Source: Bacillaceae bacterium IKA-2 (GTDB lineage Bacteria > Bacillota > Bacilli > Bacillales > Anaerobacillaceae). From it: a DNA stretch of 64,000 bases. Position 1 is the first letter of the stretch; each line of letters opens with the position of its first letter. A model generated the notes under the pieces. That model had not been told where the DNA came from, searched no databases, and saw only the letters and a list, made by a program, of their open reading frames with translations. A program made the translations under genes and the position numbers. The stretch spans positions 4,360,891 through 4,424,890 of the forward strand of contig CP134492.1 of NCBI GenBank assembly GCA_031761875.1. Reading direction: 5' to 3'. Shown piece after piece: positions 1-12,780 of this stretch.

Positions 1-1376
1 AACTCTGTTGGGTACTTTCCTGTGAAACACGCTAAACATTGCCCGTTGTTTTCCTGATCAGAACTTCTACCTATACCAGCCATTAATCCTTCAACACTTA
101 AAAACTCTAATGTATCGGCACCAATTTCTTTTCTAATTTCTTCAACAGATTTTGTTGCCGCAATAAGTTCTGATGTTGATGACGTGTCAAGCCCATAAAA
201 ACATGGATTTGTAATTGGTGGCGAACTAATTCGAACATGAACTTCTTTTGCTCCTGCTTCTCGTAATAACTTTACAATTCTTCTACTTGTTGTACCCCTG
301 ACAATAGAATCGTCAATCATCACAACTCGTTTACCTGCTACAACCCCACGAACAGCAGAGAGTTTCATTTTTACGCCTTGCTCCCTTAACTCTTGCGAAG
401 GTTGGATAAACGTGCGACCAACATAACGATTTTTAATTAATCCTAGCTCATACGGAATCCCAGACTGCTCAGCATAACCAATAGCTGCAGAAATACTAGA
501 ATCAGGCACCCCTGTAATGATATCTACGTCTACTGGGAACTCAGTGGCTAACTGTTTTCCTAAGCTTTTTCTAGCACTATGAATATTAATTTCCTCTACA
601 TTACTATCTGGTCTTGCAAAATAAATATATTCCATACTACATATTGTCCGTGGAATCTGATCACTAAATCGTTCCGAACGCAAACCATCGTTATCAACGA
701 TAATTAACTCTCCAGGAGCAACCTCCCGTTCAAATGTAGCTCCAACAACATCAAAAGCACATGTTTCTGAAGCAAAAACATAGGCGTCACCCAACCTACC
801 GATGGAAAGTGGGCGAAAGCCATTTGGGTCAAGGGCGATCATTAATTGGTTTTCTGTCATAATCATTAAAGCAAATGCACCTTTTACCAATTTTAAAGCT
901 TTCTTGACACGTTCTGTCATCGGTAAGTCACTTCTTCGGCGAATTAAATGCGCCAATACTTCAGTATCTGATGTCGTTTGGAAAATACTTCCTTGGCTTT
1001 CTAGCTCTTCTCTTAAGACATCTGCATTAACTAGGTTTCCATTATGAGCAAGGGTTAGGCCTCCAAATTGAGACTGAAATAACAACGGCTGAGTATTTGC
1101 CAATCCTCCACCACCTGCTGTGGAATAACGGACATGTCCAATTGCTCCATTTCCATCTAAAGTATTAATTTCTCCTTTTGAGAAAACCTCTGTAACAAGG
1201 CCAAGTCCTTTATGAATACTTAATTTGTTACCATCAGTGGCAACAATTCCTGTTCCTTCTTGACCACGATGTTGTAAGCTGTGTAATCCGTAGTAAGTAA
1301 TTTGAGCAGCATCAGCATGACCCCAAATACCAAATACTCCACACTCTTCATTTAGGCCTTTTATTTCAGCAAACAT
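1..1376 (-). CDS. purF: Amidophosphoribosyltransferase PurF, C-terminus cut by window edge
   Basis: Catalyses the first committed step of purine synthesis: PRPP plus glutamine gives phosphoribosylamine. 458 residues are visible; the family is about 470-480, so roughly 20 C-terminal residues lie outside the window. An 11-residue propeptide precedes Cys12, the N-terminal nucleophile exposed after processing, in the context EECGVFG. The PRPP loop [14 protein letters not shown] spans about residues 351-364. Cys246, Cys392, Cys447 and Cys450 fit the four ligands of the Bacillus-type [4Fe-4S] cluster, so this is the oxygen-sensitive Fe-S form. The ATG lies inside the end of purL (16-bp overlap), indicating translational coupling. 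Last visible gene of the pur operon. Confidence 0.97.
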   Translation of the reverse strand, partial: MFAEIKGLNEECGVFGIWGHADAAQITYYGLHSLQHRGQEGTGIVATDGNKLSIHKGLGLVTEVFSKGEINTLDGNGAIGHVRYSTAGGGGLANTQPLLFQSQFGGLTLAHNGNLVNADVLREELESQGSIFQTTSDTEVLAHLIRRRSDLPMTERVKKALKLVKGAFALMIMTENQLMIALDPNGFRPLSIGRLGDAYVFASETCAFDVVGATFEREVAPGELIIVDNDGLRSERFSDQIPRTICSMEYIYFARPDSNVEEINIHSARKSLGKQLATEFPVDVDIITGVPDSSISAAIGYAEQSGIPYELGLIKNRYVGRTFIQPSQELREQGVKMKLSAVRGVVAGKRVVMIDDSIVRGTTSRRIVKLLREAGAKEVHVRISSPPITNPCFYGLDTSSTSELIAATKSVEEIRKEIGADTLEFLSVEGLMAGIGRSSDQENNGQCLACFTGKYPTE

Positions 1377-3574
1377 GGAATAGCTCCCTTCCAAGCTGTT
1401 TGTAATTCTTCTACCGCCGCTTGAATAACGGATTCACCTTTGTCAGTTATGATCGTAAGTCCTGCTTCGACTACTTCGCCGATGCAAGTTGCTTCAACCA
1501 TGCTTTCAAATTCCTTTTGTTTATCAGTCGGTACAGAGACAACAAACCGAGTTTGACTTTCTGCAAATAAAGCTGTTACTACTTCACCAGTAATTGCTAC
1601 TTTCGCACCAACATTGCCGTCCATCATAGATTCTGCTATTGCTACTGCAAAACCACCTTCAGCAACATCGTGAGCTGAAGCTACACAACCTTTTCTTATT
1701 GCCTTTAAAAGTTGTTGTTGGATCTTTTTCTCATTTTCTAAATCAATGCTTGGAGAAGCTCCAGAAATGTCGCCGTCTAGTAGTTTTTGTAGTTCACTAC
1801 CACCAAATTCAGGCTTTGTTTCACCGATTAAGTAAATGAGGTCGCCAACCTGTTTAAAGCTTTGCGTTGTAATATATTCTAAATCTTCGATTAATCCTAC
1901 CATCCCAATAACCGGAGTTGGATAAACAGCTACACCGCTTCTTTCATTATAAAGAGAAACATTTCCACCGATAACTGGTGTTTCAAGGACACGACATGCC
2001 TCACTTAAACCATCTGTTGACTTTTCAAGCTGCCAAAAAATTTCTGGTTTTTCAGGATTACCGTAATTTAAGCAATCGGTTAAACCTAGTGGTTGTGCAC
2101 CAGAACAAACAAGATTTCTTGCCGCCTCGGCAACTGCGATCTTTCCACCCATCTCAGGATCCAGATATAAGTAACGGGAATTACAGTCTGTCGTCATTGC
2201 TAATGCCTTATTTGTGCCACGAATCCTCAGTACTGCAGCATCAGAGCCTGGGCAAACAACTGTATTTGTCCGAACCATGTAATCGTACTGATCATAGACC
2301 CACTCTTTACTAGCAATCGTTGGTTGAGCTAAAAGTTGTAAGAGCGTTTCTTTTACGTTCAATATTTTCGGTACGACCACTTCTTGTTGTTGGAACCTTC
2401 TGAAATACTCAGGTTCGCTAGATGGTTTATGATAAAGTGGTGCATCTTCTGCTAGTGCATCAACTGGTACTTCTGCTGCCAGTTCACCTTTAAAAATAAG
2501 TCGAAGCATTTTATCATCAGTTACTTTACCAACTACTTTAGATAGGAGGCCCCAATGATCAAAAATTGCTTTAATTTCTTCTTCACGGCCTTTTTTGACA
2601 ACAATCAACATCCGTTCTTGAGACTCTGAAAGCATCATTTCGTAAGGGGTCATGCCAAGTTCACGTTGTGGCACTTCATCTAAATTTAATTCAATCCCAC
2701 TTCCTGCTTTACTAGCCATCTCTGCTGAAGAAGAAGCAAGGCCAGCTGCCCCCATATCTTGGATACCGATAAGTGCATCAGATTTAATTAATTCAAGACA
2801 AGCTTCAATCAGTAATTTTTCCATAAATGGATCACCTACTTGTACCGCTGGTCGTTTCGCATCTGAATTCTCATCTAATTCTTCTGATGCAAACGTTGCA
2901 CCGTGAATTCCATCACGACCAGTACTCGCACCAACATACATGACTGAGTTACCAACGCCTTTTGCTTGCCCCTTTTGAATGTCTTTGTGATCAATTAATC
3001 CAACACACATTGCATTTACTAACGGATTACCTTCATAACAAGGGTCAAATTGAACCTCGCCACCTACAGTTGGAATTCCAATACAGTTGCCATATGCAGC
3101 AATTCCAGCGACTACTTCTTTAAATAAATATTTCACTTTTGGGGTTCTAAGCTCTCCAAAGCGAAGTGAGTTTAATATCGCAATCGGACGTGCACCCATT
3201 GAGAAAATATCACGAATAATTCCACCAACACCAGTTGCAGCACCTTGAAATGGTTCAATCGCTGATGGGTGATTGTGACTTTCAATTTTAAATACAACTG
3301 CTTGTCCATCGTTAATATCAATAATTCCTGCTCCTTCACCAGGCCCTTGCAATACTCGTTCACCAGTGATCGGGAATTTTTTTAGTAAAACTTTTGAATT
3401 TTTATAAGAACAATGTTCGCTCCACATAACTGAAAAAAGTCCTGTTTCTGTCCAGTTTGGAAGACGTCCAAGAATATTTTCAACTAATTTAAATTCATCA
3501 TCATTTAAGCCCATTTCCGCATATAGGCGATTTTCTTTAATTAGTTCAGCTGTTGGTTCAAGAAGTAAGGACAT
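1361..3574 (-). CDS. purL: Phosphoribosylformylglycinamidine synthase subunit PurL
   Basis: ATP-dependent amidation of FGAR to FGAM. At 737 residues this is the small PurL form that works in a complex with PurQ (glutaminase) and PurS, both encoded just upstream. The open frame extends 26 codons further, but the ATG at 3574 (MSLLLEP) is preceded by GGAGGG at good spacing and matches the family N-terminus. It overlaps purQ by 17 bp. Visible AIRS/PurM-type elements include the [11 protein letters not shown] motif near the N-terminus, GGEVQFDP, and [14 protein letters not shown] in the first lobe, with [17 protein letters not shown] in the second. Confidence 0.97.
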   Translation of the reverse strand: MSLLLEPTAELIKENRLYAEMGLNDDEFKLVENILGRLPNWTETGLFSVMWSEHCSYKNSKVLLKKFPITGERVLQGPGEGAGIIDINDGQAVVFKIESHNHPSAIEPFQGAATGVGGIIRDIFSMGARPIAILNSLRFGELRTPKVKYLFKEVVAGIAAYGNCIGIPTVGGEVQFDPCYEGNPLVNAMCVGLIDHKDIQKGQAKGVGNSVMYVGASTGRDGIHGATFASEELDENSDAKRPAVQVGDPFMEKLLIEACLELIKSDALIGIQDMGAAGLASSSAEMASKAGSGIELNLDEVPQRELGMTPYEMMLSESQERMLIVVKKGREEEIKAIFDHWGLLSKVVGKVTDDKMLRLIFKGELAAEVPVDALAEDAPLYHKPSSEPEYFRRFQQQEVVVPKILNVKETLLQLLAQPTIASKEWVYDQYDYMVRTNTVVCPGSDAAVLRIRGTNKALAMTTDCNSRYLYLDPEMGGKIAVAEAARNLVCSGAQPLGLTDCLNYGNPEKPEIFWQLEKSTDGLSEACRVLETPVIGGNVSLYNERSGVAVYPTPVIGMVGLIEDLEYITTQSFKQVGDLIYLIGETKPEFGGSELQKLLDGDISGASPSIDLENEKKIQQQLLKAIRKGCVASAHDVAEGGFAVAIAESMMDGNVGAKVAITGEVVTALFAESQTRFVVSVPTDKQKEFESMVEATCIGEVVEAGLTIITDKGESVIQAAVEELQTAWKGAIPCLLK

Positions 3575-4241
3575 GTGCTTCCCTCCAGTTTCGTAAAATC
3601 GACTTAAATAATAGTAAACCATCATCACTTCCAAGAAGTTGGTCAACGGCACGTTCCGGATGCGGCATCATTCCTAGGACATTGCCCTGTTCGTTCATGA
3701 TTCCTGCAATATCACTAATCGAACCATTAGGGTCACTTTTATATGTGAAAACAATTCGCTTGTTATCTTTTAGCAATTTTAATGTTTCCTCGTCGCAATA
3801 GTAATTTCCTTCACCATGAGCGATTGGGATTGTTATCGCTTGTTTGTGCTCATAGCCTGATGTAAACATCGTTTCATTGTTTTCAACGATAATCGTTAAT
3901 GGCCGGCAAATAAATTTCAAGTTTTGATTACGGCGTAGCGCCCCTGGTAGTAACCCTGCCTCAAGTAGGACTTGAAACCCATTACAAACCCCTAGCACTG
4001 GCTTTCCTTCACTAGCTGCTTTACGGACTGCTTCCATAACATTTGAAAACCCCGCAATCGCACCACAGCGAAGATAATCTCCGTACGAGAAACCTCCTGG
4101 AAGAAGAATTCCGTCAAAACGGTCTAAATTTGTTTCTGTGTGCCAAACATATTCAACTTCTTCTCCTAGCTCATCACTAATAGCATGGTACATATCTACG
4201 TCACAATTGGATCCCGGAAAGACGATACAGGCAAATTTCAT
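3558..4241 (-). CDS. purQ: Phosphoribosylformylglycinamidine synthase subunit PurQ (glutaminase)
   Basis: Class I glutamine amidotransferase that feeds ammonia to PurL. 227 residues, the normal length. The triad is visible: Cys86 in [12 protein letters not shown], and His194 and Glu196 in [10 protein letters not shown]. The ATG at 4241 overlaps the purS stop by 4 bp, and the 3' end overlaps purL. Confidence 0.97.
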   Translation of the reverse strand: MKFACIVFPGSNCDVDMYHAISDELGEEVEYVWHTETNLDRFDGILLPGGFSYGDYLRCGAIAGFSNVMEAVRKAASEGKPVLGVCNGFQVLLEAGLLPGALRRNQNLKFICRPLTIIVENNETMFTSGYEHKQAITIPIAHGEGNYYCDEETLKLLKDNKRIVFTYKSDPNGSISDIAGIMNEQGNVLGMMPHPERAVDQLLGSDDGLLLFKSILRNWREAHVLTS

Positions 4242-4492
4242 GAAGGGACTACCTCCTCGATTTCATAACGGTAATCTTCAATCACTGTGTTAGCTAACAG
4301 TTTTTCACACATTTCTTTAACTCGGGCATCAACATTTTTTTCACTTTTACTGAGCGTAAGTTCCATATACTTACCGATACGTACATCTTCTACCTCGTTA
4401 TACGTAAGCGCATGAAGTGCTGTTTGAACTGCGCTTCCCTGTGGATCAAGTACACTTTCTCTTAATGTGATATATACTTTTACTTTCATCAT
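4238..4492 (-). CDS. purS: Phosphoribosylformylglycinamidine synthase subunit PurS
   Basis: Small structural subunit (84 residues) that bridges PurQ and PurL in the FGAM synthase complex. The core ([18 protein letters not shown] followed by [12 protein letters not shown]) is the conserved PurS fold. It starts at tandem ATG codons overlapping the purC stop by 4 bp and its own stop overlaps purQ. Presence of purS agrees with the small form of PurL. Confidence 0.96.
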   Translation of the reverse strand: MMKVKVYITLRESVLDPQGSAVQTALHALTYNEVEDVRIGKYMELTLSKSEKNVDARVKEMCEKLLANTVIEDYRYEIEEVVPS

Positions 4493-5205
4493 GTTAATGA
4501 TCCCCCTAGTCTAGTTAAAATTTCTTGATATCCTTCTGTTAAACTTCCCAAATTGCGACGGAATAAGTCTTTATCAAATTTTTGGTTAGTATCAATATCC
4601 CAAAGCCTGCAAGTATCTGGTGATATTTCATCTGCAAGGAGAACTTCTCCCTCACTAGTAACACCAAACTCAAGTTTAAAATCTACTAACCTGACACGAA
4701 CATCTTTAAAATACTTCAGTAAAAATTCATTAACTTTTAAAGCAATTCCTCTAATCGTTTCTAACTGCCCTGGTGTAGCTACGTTTAAAAAGCGGATGTG
4801 ATCTTCATTTAGTAACGGATCACCTAAAGCATCATCTTTATAGTAAAATTCAATAATGGGCGTCTCCATCTGAACGCCTTCTTCGATACCTAATCGCTTT
4901 GAAAGGCTCCCAGCTATTACGTTACGAACTACTACTTCTATAGGAATAATTGTTACCTTGCGAATGAGCTGCTCCGTGTCGGACAGTTTCTCGATAAAAT
5001 GATTATTAATTCCAGCTTCCTTTAAAGCAACAAAAATTTGTGACGTAATCAAATTATTCAATCTTGATTTACCAACAATTTTATCTTTTTTTTCACCATT
5101 AAAAGCCGTTGCATCATCTTTATACTCTACAAATAAAATTTCTTGGTCCGCTGTTCCATATATTCTTTTAGCTTTGCCTTCGTATAAAAGCTCGTTTTTT
5201 TTCAT
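4489..5205 (-). CDS. purC: SAICAR synthetase PurC
   Basis: Joins CAIR and aspartate with ATP to give SAICAR. 238 residues. The frame is open 32 codons upstream, but the start at 5205 (MKKNELLYEGKAKRIY) has GGAGGG directly upstream and matches family N-termini; the extension runs through low-complexity repeat DNA. Motifs seen: YEGKAKRIY, the VRNVIAGSLSKRLG segment, and LLADEISPDTCRLWD near the C-terminus. A 175-bp spacer separates it from purB; every other junction in the visible operon is overlapping or within 5 bp. Confidence 0.97.
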   Translation of the reverse strand: MKKNELLYEGKAKRIYGTADQEILFVEYKDDATAFNGEKKDKIVGKSRLNNLITSQIFVALKEAGINNHFIEKLSDTEQLIRKVTIIPIEVVVRNVIAGSLSKRLGIEEGVQMETPIIEFYYKDDALGDPLLNEDHIRFLNVATPGQLETIRGIALKVNEFLLKYFKDVRVRLVDFKLEFGVTSEGEVLLADEISPDTCRLWDIDTNQKFDKDLFRRNLGSLTEGYQEILTRLGGSLT

Positions 5206-5380
5206 ATTTCGCCCTCCAAAAATATATATAGTTGGAAAGGTGGAAAGCAGAACGTTGGAAAGGAAGTTCAAAAGATTTCTAAGTGAATGAAATTCATTCA
5301 AGTGCCTTTGATTTTTCTTTTGTTTTACCTTTCCAACTTTTTACTTTCCAACCTTCTTCATAGCTAGACCTCTGCGTTAG
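5206..5380 (-). promoter_or_regulatory. Self-complementary purB-purC spacer
   Basis: This non-coding gap inside the pur operon carries GTTGGAAAGG twice (5231-5240 and 5254-5263) and its reverse complement twice (CCTTTCCAAC at 5328-5337 and CTTTCCAAC at 5344-5352). Any left copy can pair with any right copy, so the mRNA could form alternative hairpins just upstream of the purC ribosome site. The loop holds a 17-bp palindrome, TGAATGAAATTCATTCA (5284-5300). No U-run follows a stem, so it does not look like a simple terminator. Function is inference. Confidence 0.5.
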
Positions 5381-6676
5381 TTATTTAAGTCCTACTCTTT
5401 CAAAAATTAGATCAATTTGTTTTAGATGGTGAGTGTAATCAAAGCAATCATCAATCTCTGCTTTAGATAATAACGAAGTGATTTTTTGATCAGCATCGAT
5501 TAGTTCACGAAATTGAATGCCTTTGTCCCAAGCTTCCATCGCCCTAGGTTGCACGAGGTCATATGCTTCCTCTCGTGCCATACCTTTGTCAATAAGTAAG
5601 AGAAGAACTCGCTGCGAGTAAATTAAGCCGTATGTTTTTGTCATATTACGTTTCATATTTTCTGGGAATACAGTTAAATTTTTGACGATATTGCCGAAGC
5701 GATTTAACATGTAATTTAAAGCGATTGTTGCATCAGGTAAAATAATCCGCTCTGCTGATGAATGCGATATATCTCTTTCATGCCAGAGGGCAACATTTTC
5801 ATAAGCAGTCACCATATATCCACGTAACACACGAGCGAGACCAGTCATATTTTCAGATCCAATCGGGTTCCGCTTATGAGGCATTGCCGAAGACCCTTTT
5901 TGACCTTTTGCAAAAAACTCTTCAACTTCTCGAGTTTCACTTTTTTGTAGACCACGAATTTCAGTGGACATTTTTTCAATAGAAGCGCCGATTAAAGCTA
6001 ATGTAGCAACGTAATGAGCATGACGGTCGCGTTGCAGTGTTTGTGTTGAAATCGAAGCTCGTTCAAGTCCTAAATTTTCACAAACATATTGTTCAACAAA
6101 AGGATTGATATTAGCATAAGTGCCAACTGCACCTGAAAGTTTTCCTACTCTTACAGTTTCGGCAGCTTGTTGAAATCTTTCAAGATTACGTTTCATTTCT
6201 TCATACCAAAGTGCTAACTTTAAACCAAATGTTGTTGGTTCGGCGTGAACACCGTGCGTCCGCCCCATCATGACTGTATCTTTATGTTCAATTGCTTTAT
6301 TTTTTAAAATTTCAATGAAATTTATTAAGTCTTTTTCAATAATTGTGTTTGCTTGTTTAAGTAAGTATGATAAAGCTGTATCAACAACGTCTGTTGATGT
6401 TAACCCGTAATGAACCCATTTTCTTTCCTCGCCAAGGGTTTCCGACACGGCTCTAGTAAATGCAACAACATCATGCCTTGTTTCGGCTTCAATTTCTAAA
6501 ATACGATTTACATCAAATGAAGCATTCGCTCTAATTTTACTGGCATCTTCTTTTGGAATATCACCTAGTTCCGCCCAAGCTTCACAAGCGACGATCTCAA
6601 CTTCTAGCCATGCTTTAAAGCGGTTTTCCTCTGTCCAAATTGCTCCCATTTCAGGTCTTGTATAACGTTCAATCAT
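5381..6676 (-). CDS. purB: Adenylosuccinate lyase PurB
   Basis: Fumarate-releasing lyase used twice in purine synthesis: SAICAR to AICAR, and adenylosuccinate to AMP. 431 residues. The superfamily signature [16 protein letters not shown] lies around residues 262-277, and the catalytic histidine region [11 protein letters not shown] and [14 protein letters not shown] are present. Starts 4 bp after the purK stop. Confidence 0.97.
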   Translation of the reverse strand: MIERYTRPEMGAIWTEENRFKAWLEVEIVACEAWAELGDIPKEDASKIRANASFDVNRILEIEAETRHDVVAFTRAVSETLGEERKWVHYGLTSTDVVDTALSYLLKQANTIIEKDLINFIEILKNKAIEHKDTVMMGRTHGVHAEPTTFGLKLALWYEEMKRNLERFQQAAETVRVGKLSGAVGTYANINPFVEQYVCENLGLERASISTQTLQRDRHAHYVATLALIGASIEKMSTEIRGLQKSETREVEEFFAKGQKGSSAMPHKRNPIGSENMTGLARVLRGYMVTAYENVALWHERDISHSSAERIILPDATIALNYMLNRFGNIVKNLTVFPENMKRNMTKTYGLIYSQRVLLLLIDKGMAREEAYDLVQPRAMEAWDKGIQFRELIDADQKITSLLSKAEIDDCFDYTHHLKQIDLIFERVGLK

Positions 6677-6680
6677 AATA

Positions 6681-7823
6681 CTAAGCCTCCGTTTTTTCCT
6701 GTTTCCAAATTTGCAGTAACTCTATTGCTTCTAATGCTTCTTCTATCCTTTTGCCAAGGACAGTTAAATGCCCCATCTTTCGACCTTGCTTTGCTTCCTC
6801 TTTTCCATAAAGATGCAGTTGGCAGTTGGCTAATTTCGAAACATTCTCTAAAACTTGGTTTAAGTGCTCACCTAGTATATTAACCATTACAGCCGGCTTT
6901 AATAAATCGGTATTGCCTAATGGCCAGTTGCAAATAGCACGAATATGCTGCTCAAATTGCGATGTAACACATGCATTAATTGTATAGTGTCCTGAATTGT
7001 GAGGCCGTGGTGCTAACTCGTTTACATAAATCTCGCCTGAATGTGTTAGAAACATTTCTACTGCAAGTGTCCCTACTAGATCAAATTCCTCCGCTAGATG
7101 GAGAGCAATCGCCTCAGCTTTAGCGATTGTGTCGTCGGAAACTCTAGCTGGGACAATTGACATGTGTAATACATTATTTTTATGAATGTTTTCAGCTATC
7201 GGGAAAGTTTTCGCCTCCCCTGCTTGGTTTCTACAAACAATAACAGAAACTTCTTTTTCAAAATTAATCCATTTCTCTAAAACGAGTTCACCTCGCTCAG
7301 ATAGCTCTTTATATGCTTTTTCTACTTGTTCTATATCTCGAATAACAACCTGTCCTTTGCCGTCGTAACCACCTCGGCACGTTTTCAGGACCGTCGGTAA
7401 CCCTAGCTCATTAATTCCTACATATAAATCTTTCTTATTATCAACCAAATGGTATGGAGCAACGTTTACATTAGCTGCTTTGAGTGCCTGCTTTTCTTTA
7501 CCTCGATGTTGTGTCACTGAAAGTAGCTTACTTCCTTGAGGAAGATTTCCATTTTCCTCAAGCCACTTTGCTGTTTGGCTATCAATATTTTCAAATTCAT
7601 ACGTTACTACATCACAATTAGCTAAAAGCTGCTTTGCACCCTCAAGATCGTCATAAGCGGCAATAACCTCAAGATCAGCTACTTGACCACAAGGTGAATG
7701 TTCATTCGGCTCAAGTACGGCAATTCGATAACCCATTTCACGAGCTGAGATAGCCATCATTCTTCCTAACTGACCACCACCCAAAATCCCAATTGTACTT
7801 CCGGGTAAGACTATTTCTCTCAC
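6681..7823 (-). CDS. purK: N5-carboxyaminoimidazole ribonucleotide synthase PurK
   Basis: ATP-grasp enzyme that carboxylates AIR to N5-CAIR with bicarbonate. 380 residues. The N-terminal [12 protein letters not shown] nucleotide-fold glycine loop, the ATP-grasp core ([14 protein letters not shown]) and the [14 protein letters not shown] motif are all visible. It starts with GTG in a GTGA overlap with the purE stop, so it is translationally coupled to purE, the next enzyme of the pathway. Confidence 0.97.
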   Translation of the reverse strand: MREIVLPGSTIGILGGGQLGRMMAISAREMGYRIAVLEPNEHSPCGQVADLEVIAAYDDLEGAKQLLANCDVVTYEFENIDSQTAKWLEENGNLPQGSKLLSVTQHRGKEKQALKAANVNVAPYHLVDNKKDLYVGINELGLPTVLKTCRGGYDGKGQVVIRDIEQVEKAYKELSERGELVLEKWINFEKEVSVIVCRNQAGEAKTFPIAENIHKNNVLHMSIVPARVSDDTIAKAEAIALHLAEEFDLVGTLAVEMFLTHSGEIYVNELAPRPHNSGHYTINACVTSQFEQHIRAICNWPLGNTDLLKPAVMVNILGEHLNQVLENVSKLANCQLHLYGKEEAKQGRKMGHLTVLGKRIEEALEAIELLQIWKQEKTEA

Positions 7824-8308
7824 AGCTCATCACTCTTTTCTATGACTAATTTCGTAATTCTTTCTCTTCTGGCAAGTACGGCTTCTTCAATTGCTGGATA
7901 TTGGGTCGCAAGCATTTGCGCCGCAAGCAATCCTGCATTTTCTGCACCAGCCTTACCAATCGCGACAGTAGCAACTGGAATTCCACCAGGCATTTGTACG
8001 ATCGATAGAAGCGAGTCAAGACCGTTAAGTGCTTTCGACTGAACCGGAACTCCGATTACCGGTATAATTGTTTTTGCAGCAACCATTCCTGGCAAGTGAG
8101 CAGCGCCACCAGCGCCAGCAATTATCACTTTCAAGCCTCTTTCTTTTGCCGTTTCAGCATAAGTAAACATTAAATCTGGCGTTCGGTGTGCAGAGACAAC
8201 TTTTTTTTCATACGAAACTTGTAACTCATCGAGTATCCTACAAGTATGCTCCATCGTCTCCCAATCAGAAGTACTACCCATAATAACTCCAACCAATGGC
8301 TTAGACAT
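7820..8308 (-). CDS. purE: N5-CAIR mutase PurE
   Basis: Converts N5-CAIR to CAIR. 162 residues, the standard bacterial class I PurE. The N-terminal [13 protein letters not shown] substrate loop, SAHRTPD and [11 protein letters not shown] motifs are present. First gene of the pur operon, preceded by a roughly 600-nt leader with promoter, apparent PurR operator, guanine riboswitch and terminator. Confidence 0.97.
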   Translation of the reverse strand: MSKPLVGVIMGSTSDWETMEHTCRILDELQVSYEKKVVSAHRTPDLMFTYAETAKERGLKVIIAGAGGAAHLPGMVAAKTIIPVIGVPVQSKALNGLDSLLSIVQMPGGIPVATVAIGKAGAENAGLLAAQMLATQYPAIEEAVLARRERITKLVIEKSDEL

Positions 8309-8377
8309 AATACCCTCCTATTAACCTCTAGTATCTATTTTTTAAAGATAAATAAACGAATGAATTTCATTCAAACA

Positions 8378-8440
8378 TAAAAAGTCCAAGATTAAATGCT
8401 GATTACTCTAATGAGAGGAAGCATTTATACTCGGACTGAC
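8378..8440 (-). terminator. Leader terminator of the purE riboswitch
   Basis: On the minus strand AGTCCGAGTATAAATGCT pairs with AGCATTTAATCTTGGACT, followed by TTTTT. It sits between the guanine aptamer and purE, so it is the likely expression platform: guanine binding would favour this stem and stop transcription before purE. Confidence 0.8.
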
Positions 8441-8620
8441 CAATGTAGTTAAACAGAAAAAAGCTCTTTTATAAGAAAATTGAACCTAATCACTAATAAA
8501 GGTTTCAACCACCTTAACTCTATCCGCAAATCGCAAAAATTCTTAATTTGCCAGATAATATTAAAATTAAATAAATGTTTAATTAATTTTAAGAACTTCA
8601 AACTACAAGTATGTTTGCTT

Positions 8621-8692
8621 TCCTTCATAGTCTAACGATTTACGGTCATTAGGTAGAAACTTTTGGGCCATATTCCCAACTTTATATGAGGA
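8621..8692 (-). promoter_or_regulatory. Guanine riboswitch (purine aptamer) of the purE operon
   Basis: The minus strand shows the purine-riboswitch consensus: CCTCATATAA, then ATATGG, GTTTCTACC, ACCGTAAA and GACTATGAAGG, giving P1 with two hairpin arms. The base before TATG in the J3/1 segment is C (GACTA), the guanine/hypoxanthine-type residue; adenine switches have GATTA. It lies about 230 nt downstream of the promoter and 310 nt upstream of purE. Confidence 0.93.
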
Positions 8693-8742
8693 AAATATAT
8701 AATAACAAAAGGCATTTTCAAAAAAATAATGGATCTGTATGA

Positions 8743-8857
8743 TAAATTTCATAATTATATTTTAGGGCGCCATTAAGAAGTAGCATCTTGTTTTGCTAAA
8801 ACGTTCTCAACTATATTCTGCTCTTATGTGGCTAATTAATTGATATTATGAAATTTA
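8743..8857. repeat. MITE-like palindromic repeat, copy 1
   Basis: 115 bp bounded by perfect 13-bp inverted ends TAAATTTCATAAT and ATTATGAAATTTA. The right end (GTGGCTAATTAATTGAT then ATTATGAAATT) matches the reverse complement of the left end of the copy at 31773. It lies in the purE leader between promoter and riboswitch, so it is transcribed in the pur mRNA. It encodes nothing. Confidence 0.65.
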
Positions 8858-8918
8858 CTCGACGGTCTATTTTAATCTATTATTTTTTTCACACGCCAAA
8901 CATATTCATTTCATCTTA

Positions 8919-8991
8919 ATTTTAGCAGTTTGTCAGAAGATTTGTCAACGTAAAATCGAACGTTTTTAAGATAAGGAGGTTTCATCGTTCG
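8919..8991 (-). promoter_or_regulatory. pur operon sigma-A promoter with apparent PurR operator
   Basis: The -35 TTGACA (8943-8948) and -10 TAAAAT (8919-8924) are separated by 18 bp on the minus strand. Immediately upstream, CGAACGATG and AAACGTTCG form an inverted pair 17 bp apart (8957-8991), the arrangement known for Bacillus PurR boxes. The pair begins 5 bp beyond the yebG stop. Confidence 0.8.
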
Positions 8992-8995
8992 TTTT

Positions 8996-9199
8996 TTATT
9001 CAATCAACGTGCCTTCAAAAATTATTTTTTGCTTTTTTACCTTTTTTTCCATTTTTCCATCTTGAAACACTTCGTGGAAAATAGGCTCTTCGCTTCGACG
9101 TGTTGGCAAATAATCTTCAGCCGACATTCGCTCAAGGCATTGCGAAATTGTTTCCCCATCTTCAACAAAAAATTTCTTCTTTTTTGGTTTTTTATCCAT
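8996..9199 (-). CDS. yebG: NETI motif-containing small protein, YebG-like
   Basis: 67 residues, highly charged, no membrane segment. The central ETISQCLERMSAEDYLPTRR matches the NETI-motif family, here with Gly in place of the first Asn (GETI), followed by EEPIFHE. The B. subtilis homologue yebG lies just upstream of purE, as here. Function unknown. A second, overlapping frame is a shadow. Confidence 0.8.
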   Translation of the reverse strand: MDKKPKKKKFFVEDGETISQCLERMSAEDYLPTRRSEEPIFHEVFQDGKMEKKVKKQKIIFEGTLIE

Positions 9200-9261
9200 T
9201 TTTGATTCCTCCGAGTCACTTTATCCAGTACTAACAGCTAGGCGCTATAGAGCTGACATAG

Positions 9262-9297
9262 AAAATGAGCCTTTTTCATCAGAAAAAAAGCTCACTT
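9262..9297 (-). terminator. Terminator downstream of yebC
   Basis: GTGAGCTTTTTT pairs with GAAAAAGGCTCAT, followed by TTTTC on the minus strand, about 40 bp past the yebC stop. Separates yebC from yebG. Confidence 0.6.
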
Positions 9298-9334
9298 AAT
9301 TATATTAACATTAAATTCACCCTAAATATGATAA

Positions 9335-10054
9335 TTATTCTCCTAAATCTACATTGTGATAGACTTGTTGAACATCTTCTGAATCTTCTAATGTATCAAT
9401 CAATTTTTCGAATTTTGCTTGTTCCTCTTCTGGGAGCGTTAAGTCATTTTGCGCAAGCATCGTTTGTTCTGCTACCGTGTATTCAGTTATACCTATATTT
9501 TTTAAGGCTTCTTGAACTGTGTGGAACTGATCAGGTTCGGCGTAGATAATAACCGCTTCATCTTCTTCTAAAATATCACGTACGTCTATATTTTCTTCTA
9601 TTAATATTTCAAGTACCTCATCTGCTGTTTTACCCTCAAAACCAATAACAGCAGTTGCATCAAACATGTAAGCAACCGAACCACTTACCCCCATGTTACC
9701 GCCATTTTTATTAAAGGCAGCTCGTACTTCAGCAGCAGTACGATTAACATTATTTGTAAGTGCATCAACAATTACCATTGCCCCATTGGGTCCAAAACCT
9801 TCATAACGAAGTTCATGATAATTTTCTTCTGAACCTCCTTTTGCTTTTTCAATTGCACGGTCAATAATCGCTTTTGGTACGTTGTACGTTTTTGCACGCT
9901 CGATAACAAATTTCAAAGCCTGATTTGATTCCGGATCAGGCTCGCCCCGCTTCGCTGTTACGTAAATTTCGAGTCCGAATTTTGAGTAAATCCGACTGTT
10001 ATTTGCATCTTTTGAGGCTTTTTTATCCTTAATATTATTCCACTTACGTCCCAT
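9335..10054 (-). CDS. yebC: YebC/PmpR (TACO1) family protein
   Basis: 239 residues from the ATG at 10054 ([20 protein letters not shown]). The frame runs 34 codons further upstream, but that part has no family similarity and no clear ribosome site. Family hallmarks: the KWNNIKDKK start, [47 protein letters not shown] and [15 protein letters not shown]. Annotated historically as a DNA-binding regulator; family members have more recently been linked to ribosome function at difficult peptide motifs. Which applies here is not visible. Confidence 0.93.
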   Translation of the reverse strand: MGRKWNNIKDKKASKDANNSRIYSKFGLEIYVTAKRGEPDPESNQALKFVIERAKTYNVPKAIIDRAIEKAKGGSEENYHELRYEGFGPNGAMVIVDALTNNVNRTAAEVRAAFNKNGGNMGVSGSVAYMFDATAVIGFEGKTADEVLEILIEENIDVRDILEEDEAVIIYAEPDQFHTVQEALKNIGITEYTVAEQTMLAQNDLTLPEEEQAKFEKLIDTLEDSEDVQQVYHNVDLGE

Positions 10055-10274
10055 AATCAACACCACTTTCCATATAAAATATAAGTTCTTATAATACGTG
10101 GTTAAACAAACTTTAAAATTTCCATTTTGATCTAAGAAATGGTAGCATTTAGTCACTATACTACATTATACATCATTGGATAATCTGATTCGAGGTCACG
10201 AACAAAAAAAAACAAGCATACAATTTAGAAGAGATAATTGCTGTAACCATATTACCGCGGTAAGGAGAAAAAAA

Positions 10275-10676
10275 ATGAGCAATCAATATTCAGTAGTACT
10301 ATTTGATGGGGTTTGTAATTTTTGCAATTCATCAGTTAATTTTTTGATTCAACATGATTCATCTAAAAAACTTCGGTTCGCCTCTCTACAATCTGAAATC
10401 GGCAGAAACTACCTGTCTCGATTTTCTATAAATAATGATTTAAACTCTATTATTCTTATTGAAGATCATCGCCACTATAATAAATCTACTGCTGCATTGC
10501 GGATATGTAGACACTTAACTGGATGGCCAAAGTTACTTATCATCTTGATTGTAATTCCAAAACCTTTACGTAATTTAATATATATGTGGTTTGCTAAAAG
10601 ACGTTATAATTTTTTTGGAAAAAGAGATAGTTGTCTACTACTCCCCCCAAAAGAAGTAAGCGATCGATTTTTATAA
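10275..10676 (+). CDS. Thiol-disulfide oxidoreductase DCC family protein (DUF393)
   Basis: 133 residues from the ATG at 10275 behind AAGGAG; the longer frame upstream has no ribosome site. The defining DxxCxxC motif is present as FDGVCNFCNSSVNFLI near the N-terminus, followed by the RFASLQS segment and the IILIEDHRHYNKSTAALRI region typical of the family. Thioredoxin-like redox protein of unknown substrate. The only plus-strand gene between the rRNA unit and the pur block. Confidence 0.9.
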   Translation: MSNQYSVVLFDGVCNFCNSSVNFLIQHDSSKKLRFASLQSEIGRNYLSRFSINNDLNSIILIEDHRHYNKSTAALRICRHLTGWPKLLIILIVIPKPLRNLIYMWFAKRRYNFFGKRDSCLLLPPKEVSDRFL

Positions 10677-10734
10677 TATAAGAAAAAACGCTAGCACCTT
10701 GATCAGCCACGAAAATTTTCTACTTTCTTATCGC

Positions 10735-10769
10735 AAAAAAAACACATTCCAATTGGAATGTGTTTTTTT
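10735..10769 (-). terminator. rRNA operon terminator
   Basis: A perfect stem ACACATTCCAATTGGAATGT is followed by a T-run on the minus strand immediately after 5S. It is symmetrical and may also stop plus-strand transcripts from the DCC gene. Confidence 0.85.
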
Positions 10770-10886
<117 letters not shown>

Positions 10887-11024
10887 AAGCTAATGACCTC
10901 AAATTATTATCATGAGGTACATCATTAAATATGATTATTGAAAGATCATTCTTTCAAAACTGAAACACAGCGCAAGCGTACTTCTACTAAGAAAGCAAAA
11001 GTATCGACTAGAGTTTTAACTCCA

Positions 11025-12587
<1,563 letters not shown>

Positions 12588-12780
12588 GTGTTGTTTGATT
12601 TAGCTCTTCTTACATAAGATGTGTTCGCTTCGACGTTAGTCGGGTTCCCCATCCTATTTCTTGCATTGACGAGATATTACTATCTCTACTTCGCTTGGCT
12701 GTGTGTTCAGTTTTCAAAGAACCATCTCGCTAACTTAGGAAACTAAATTAGCTTGTGTTGCCTTTGCGACAACAGATATT

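Noticed and set aside
5206..5301. Longer PurC beginning at 5301
   Set aside because: The extension crosses the hairpin spacer, lacks family similarity, and the start at 5205 has a strong ribosome site.
8621..8692. Adenine riboswitch reading
   Set aside because: The specificity base is C (GACTA), not T.
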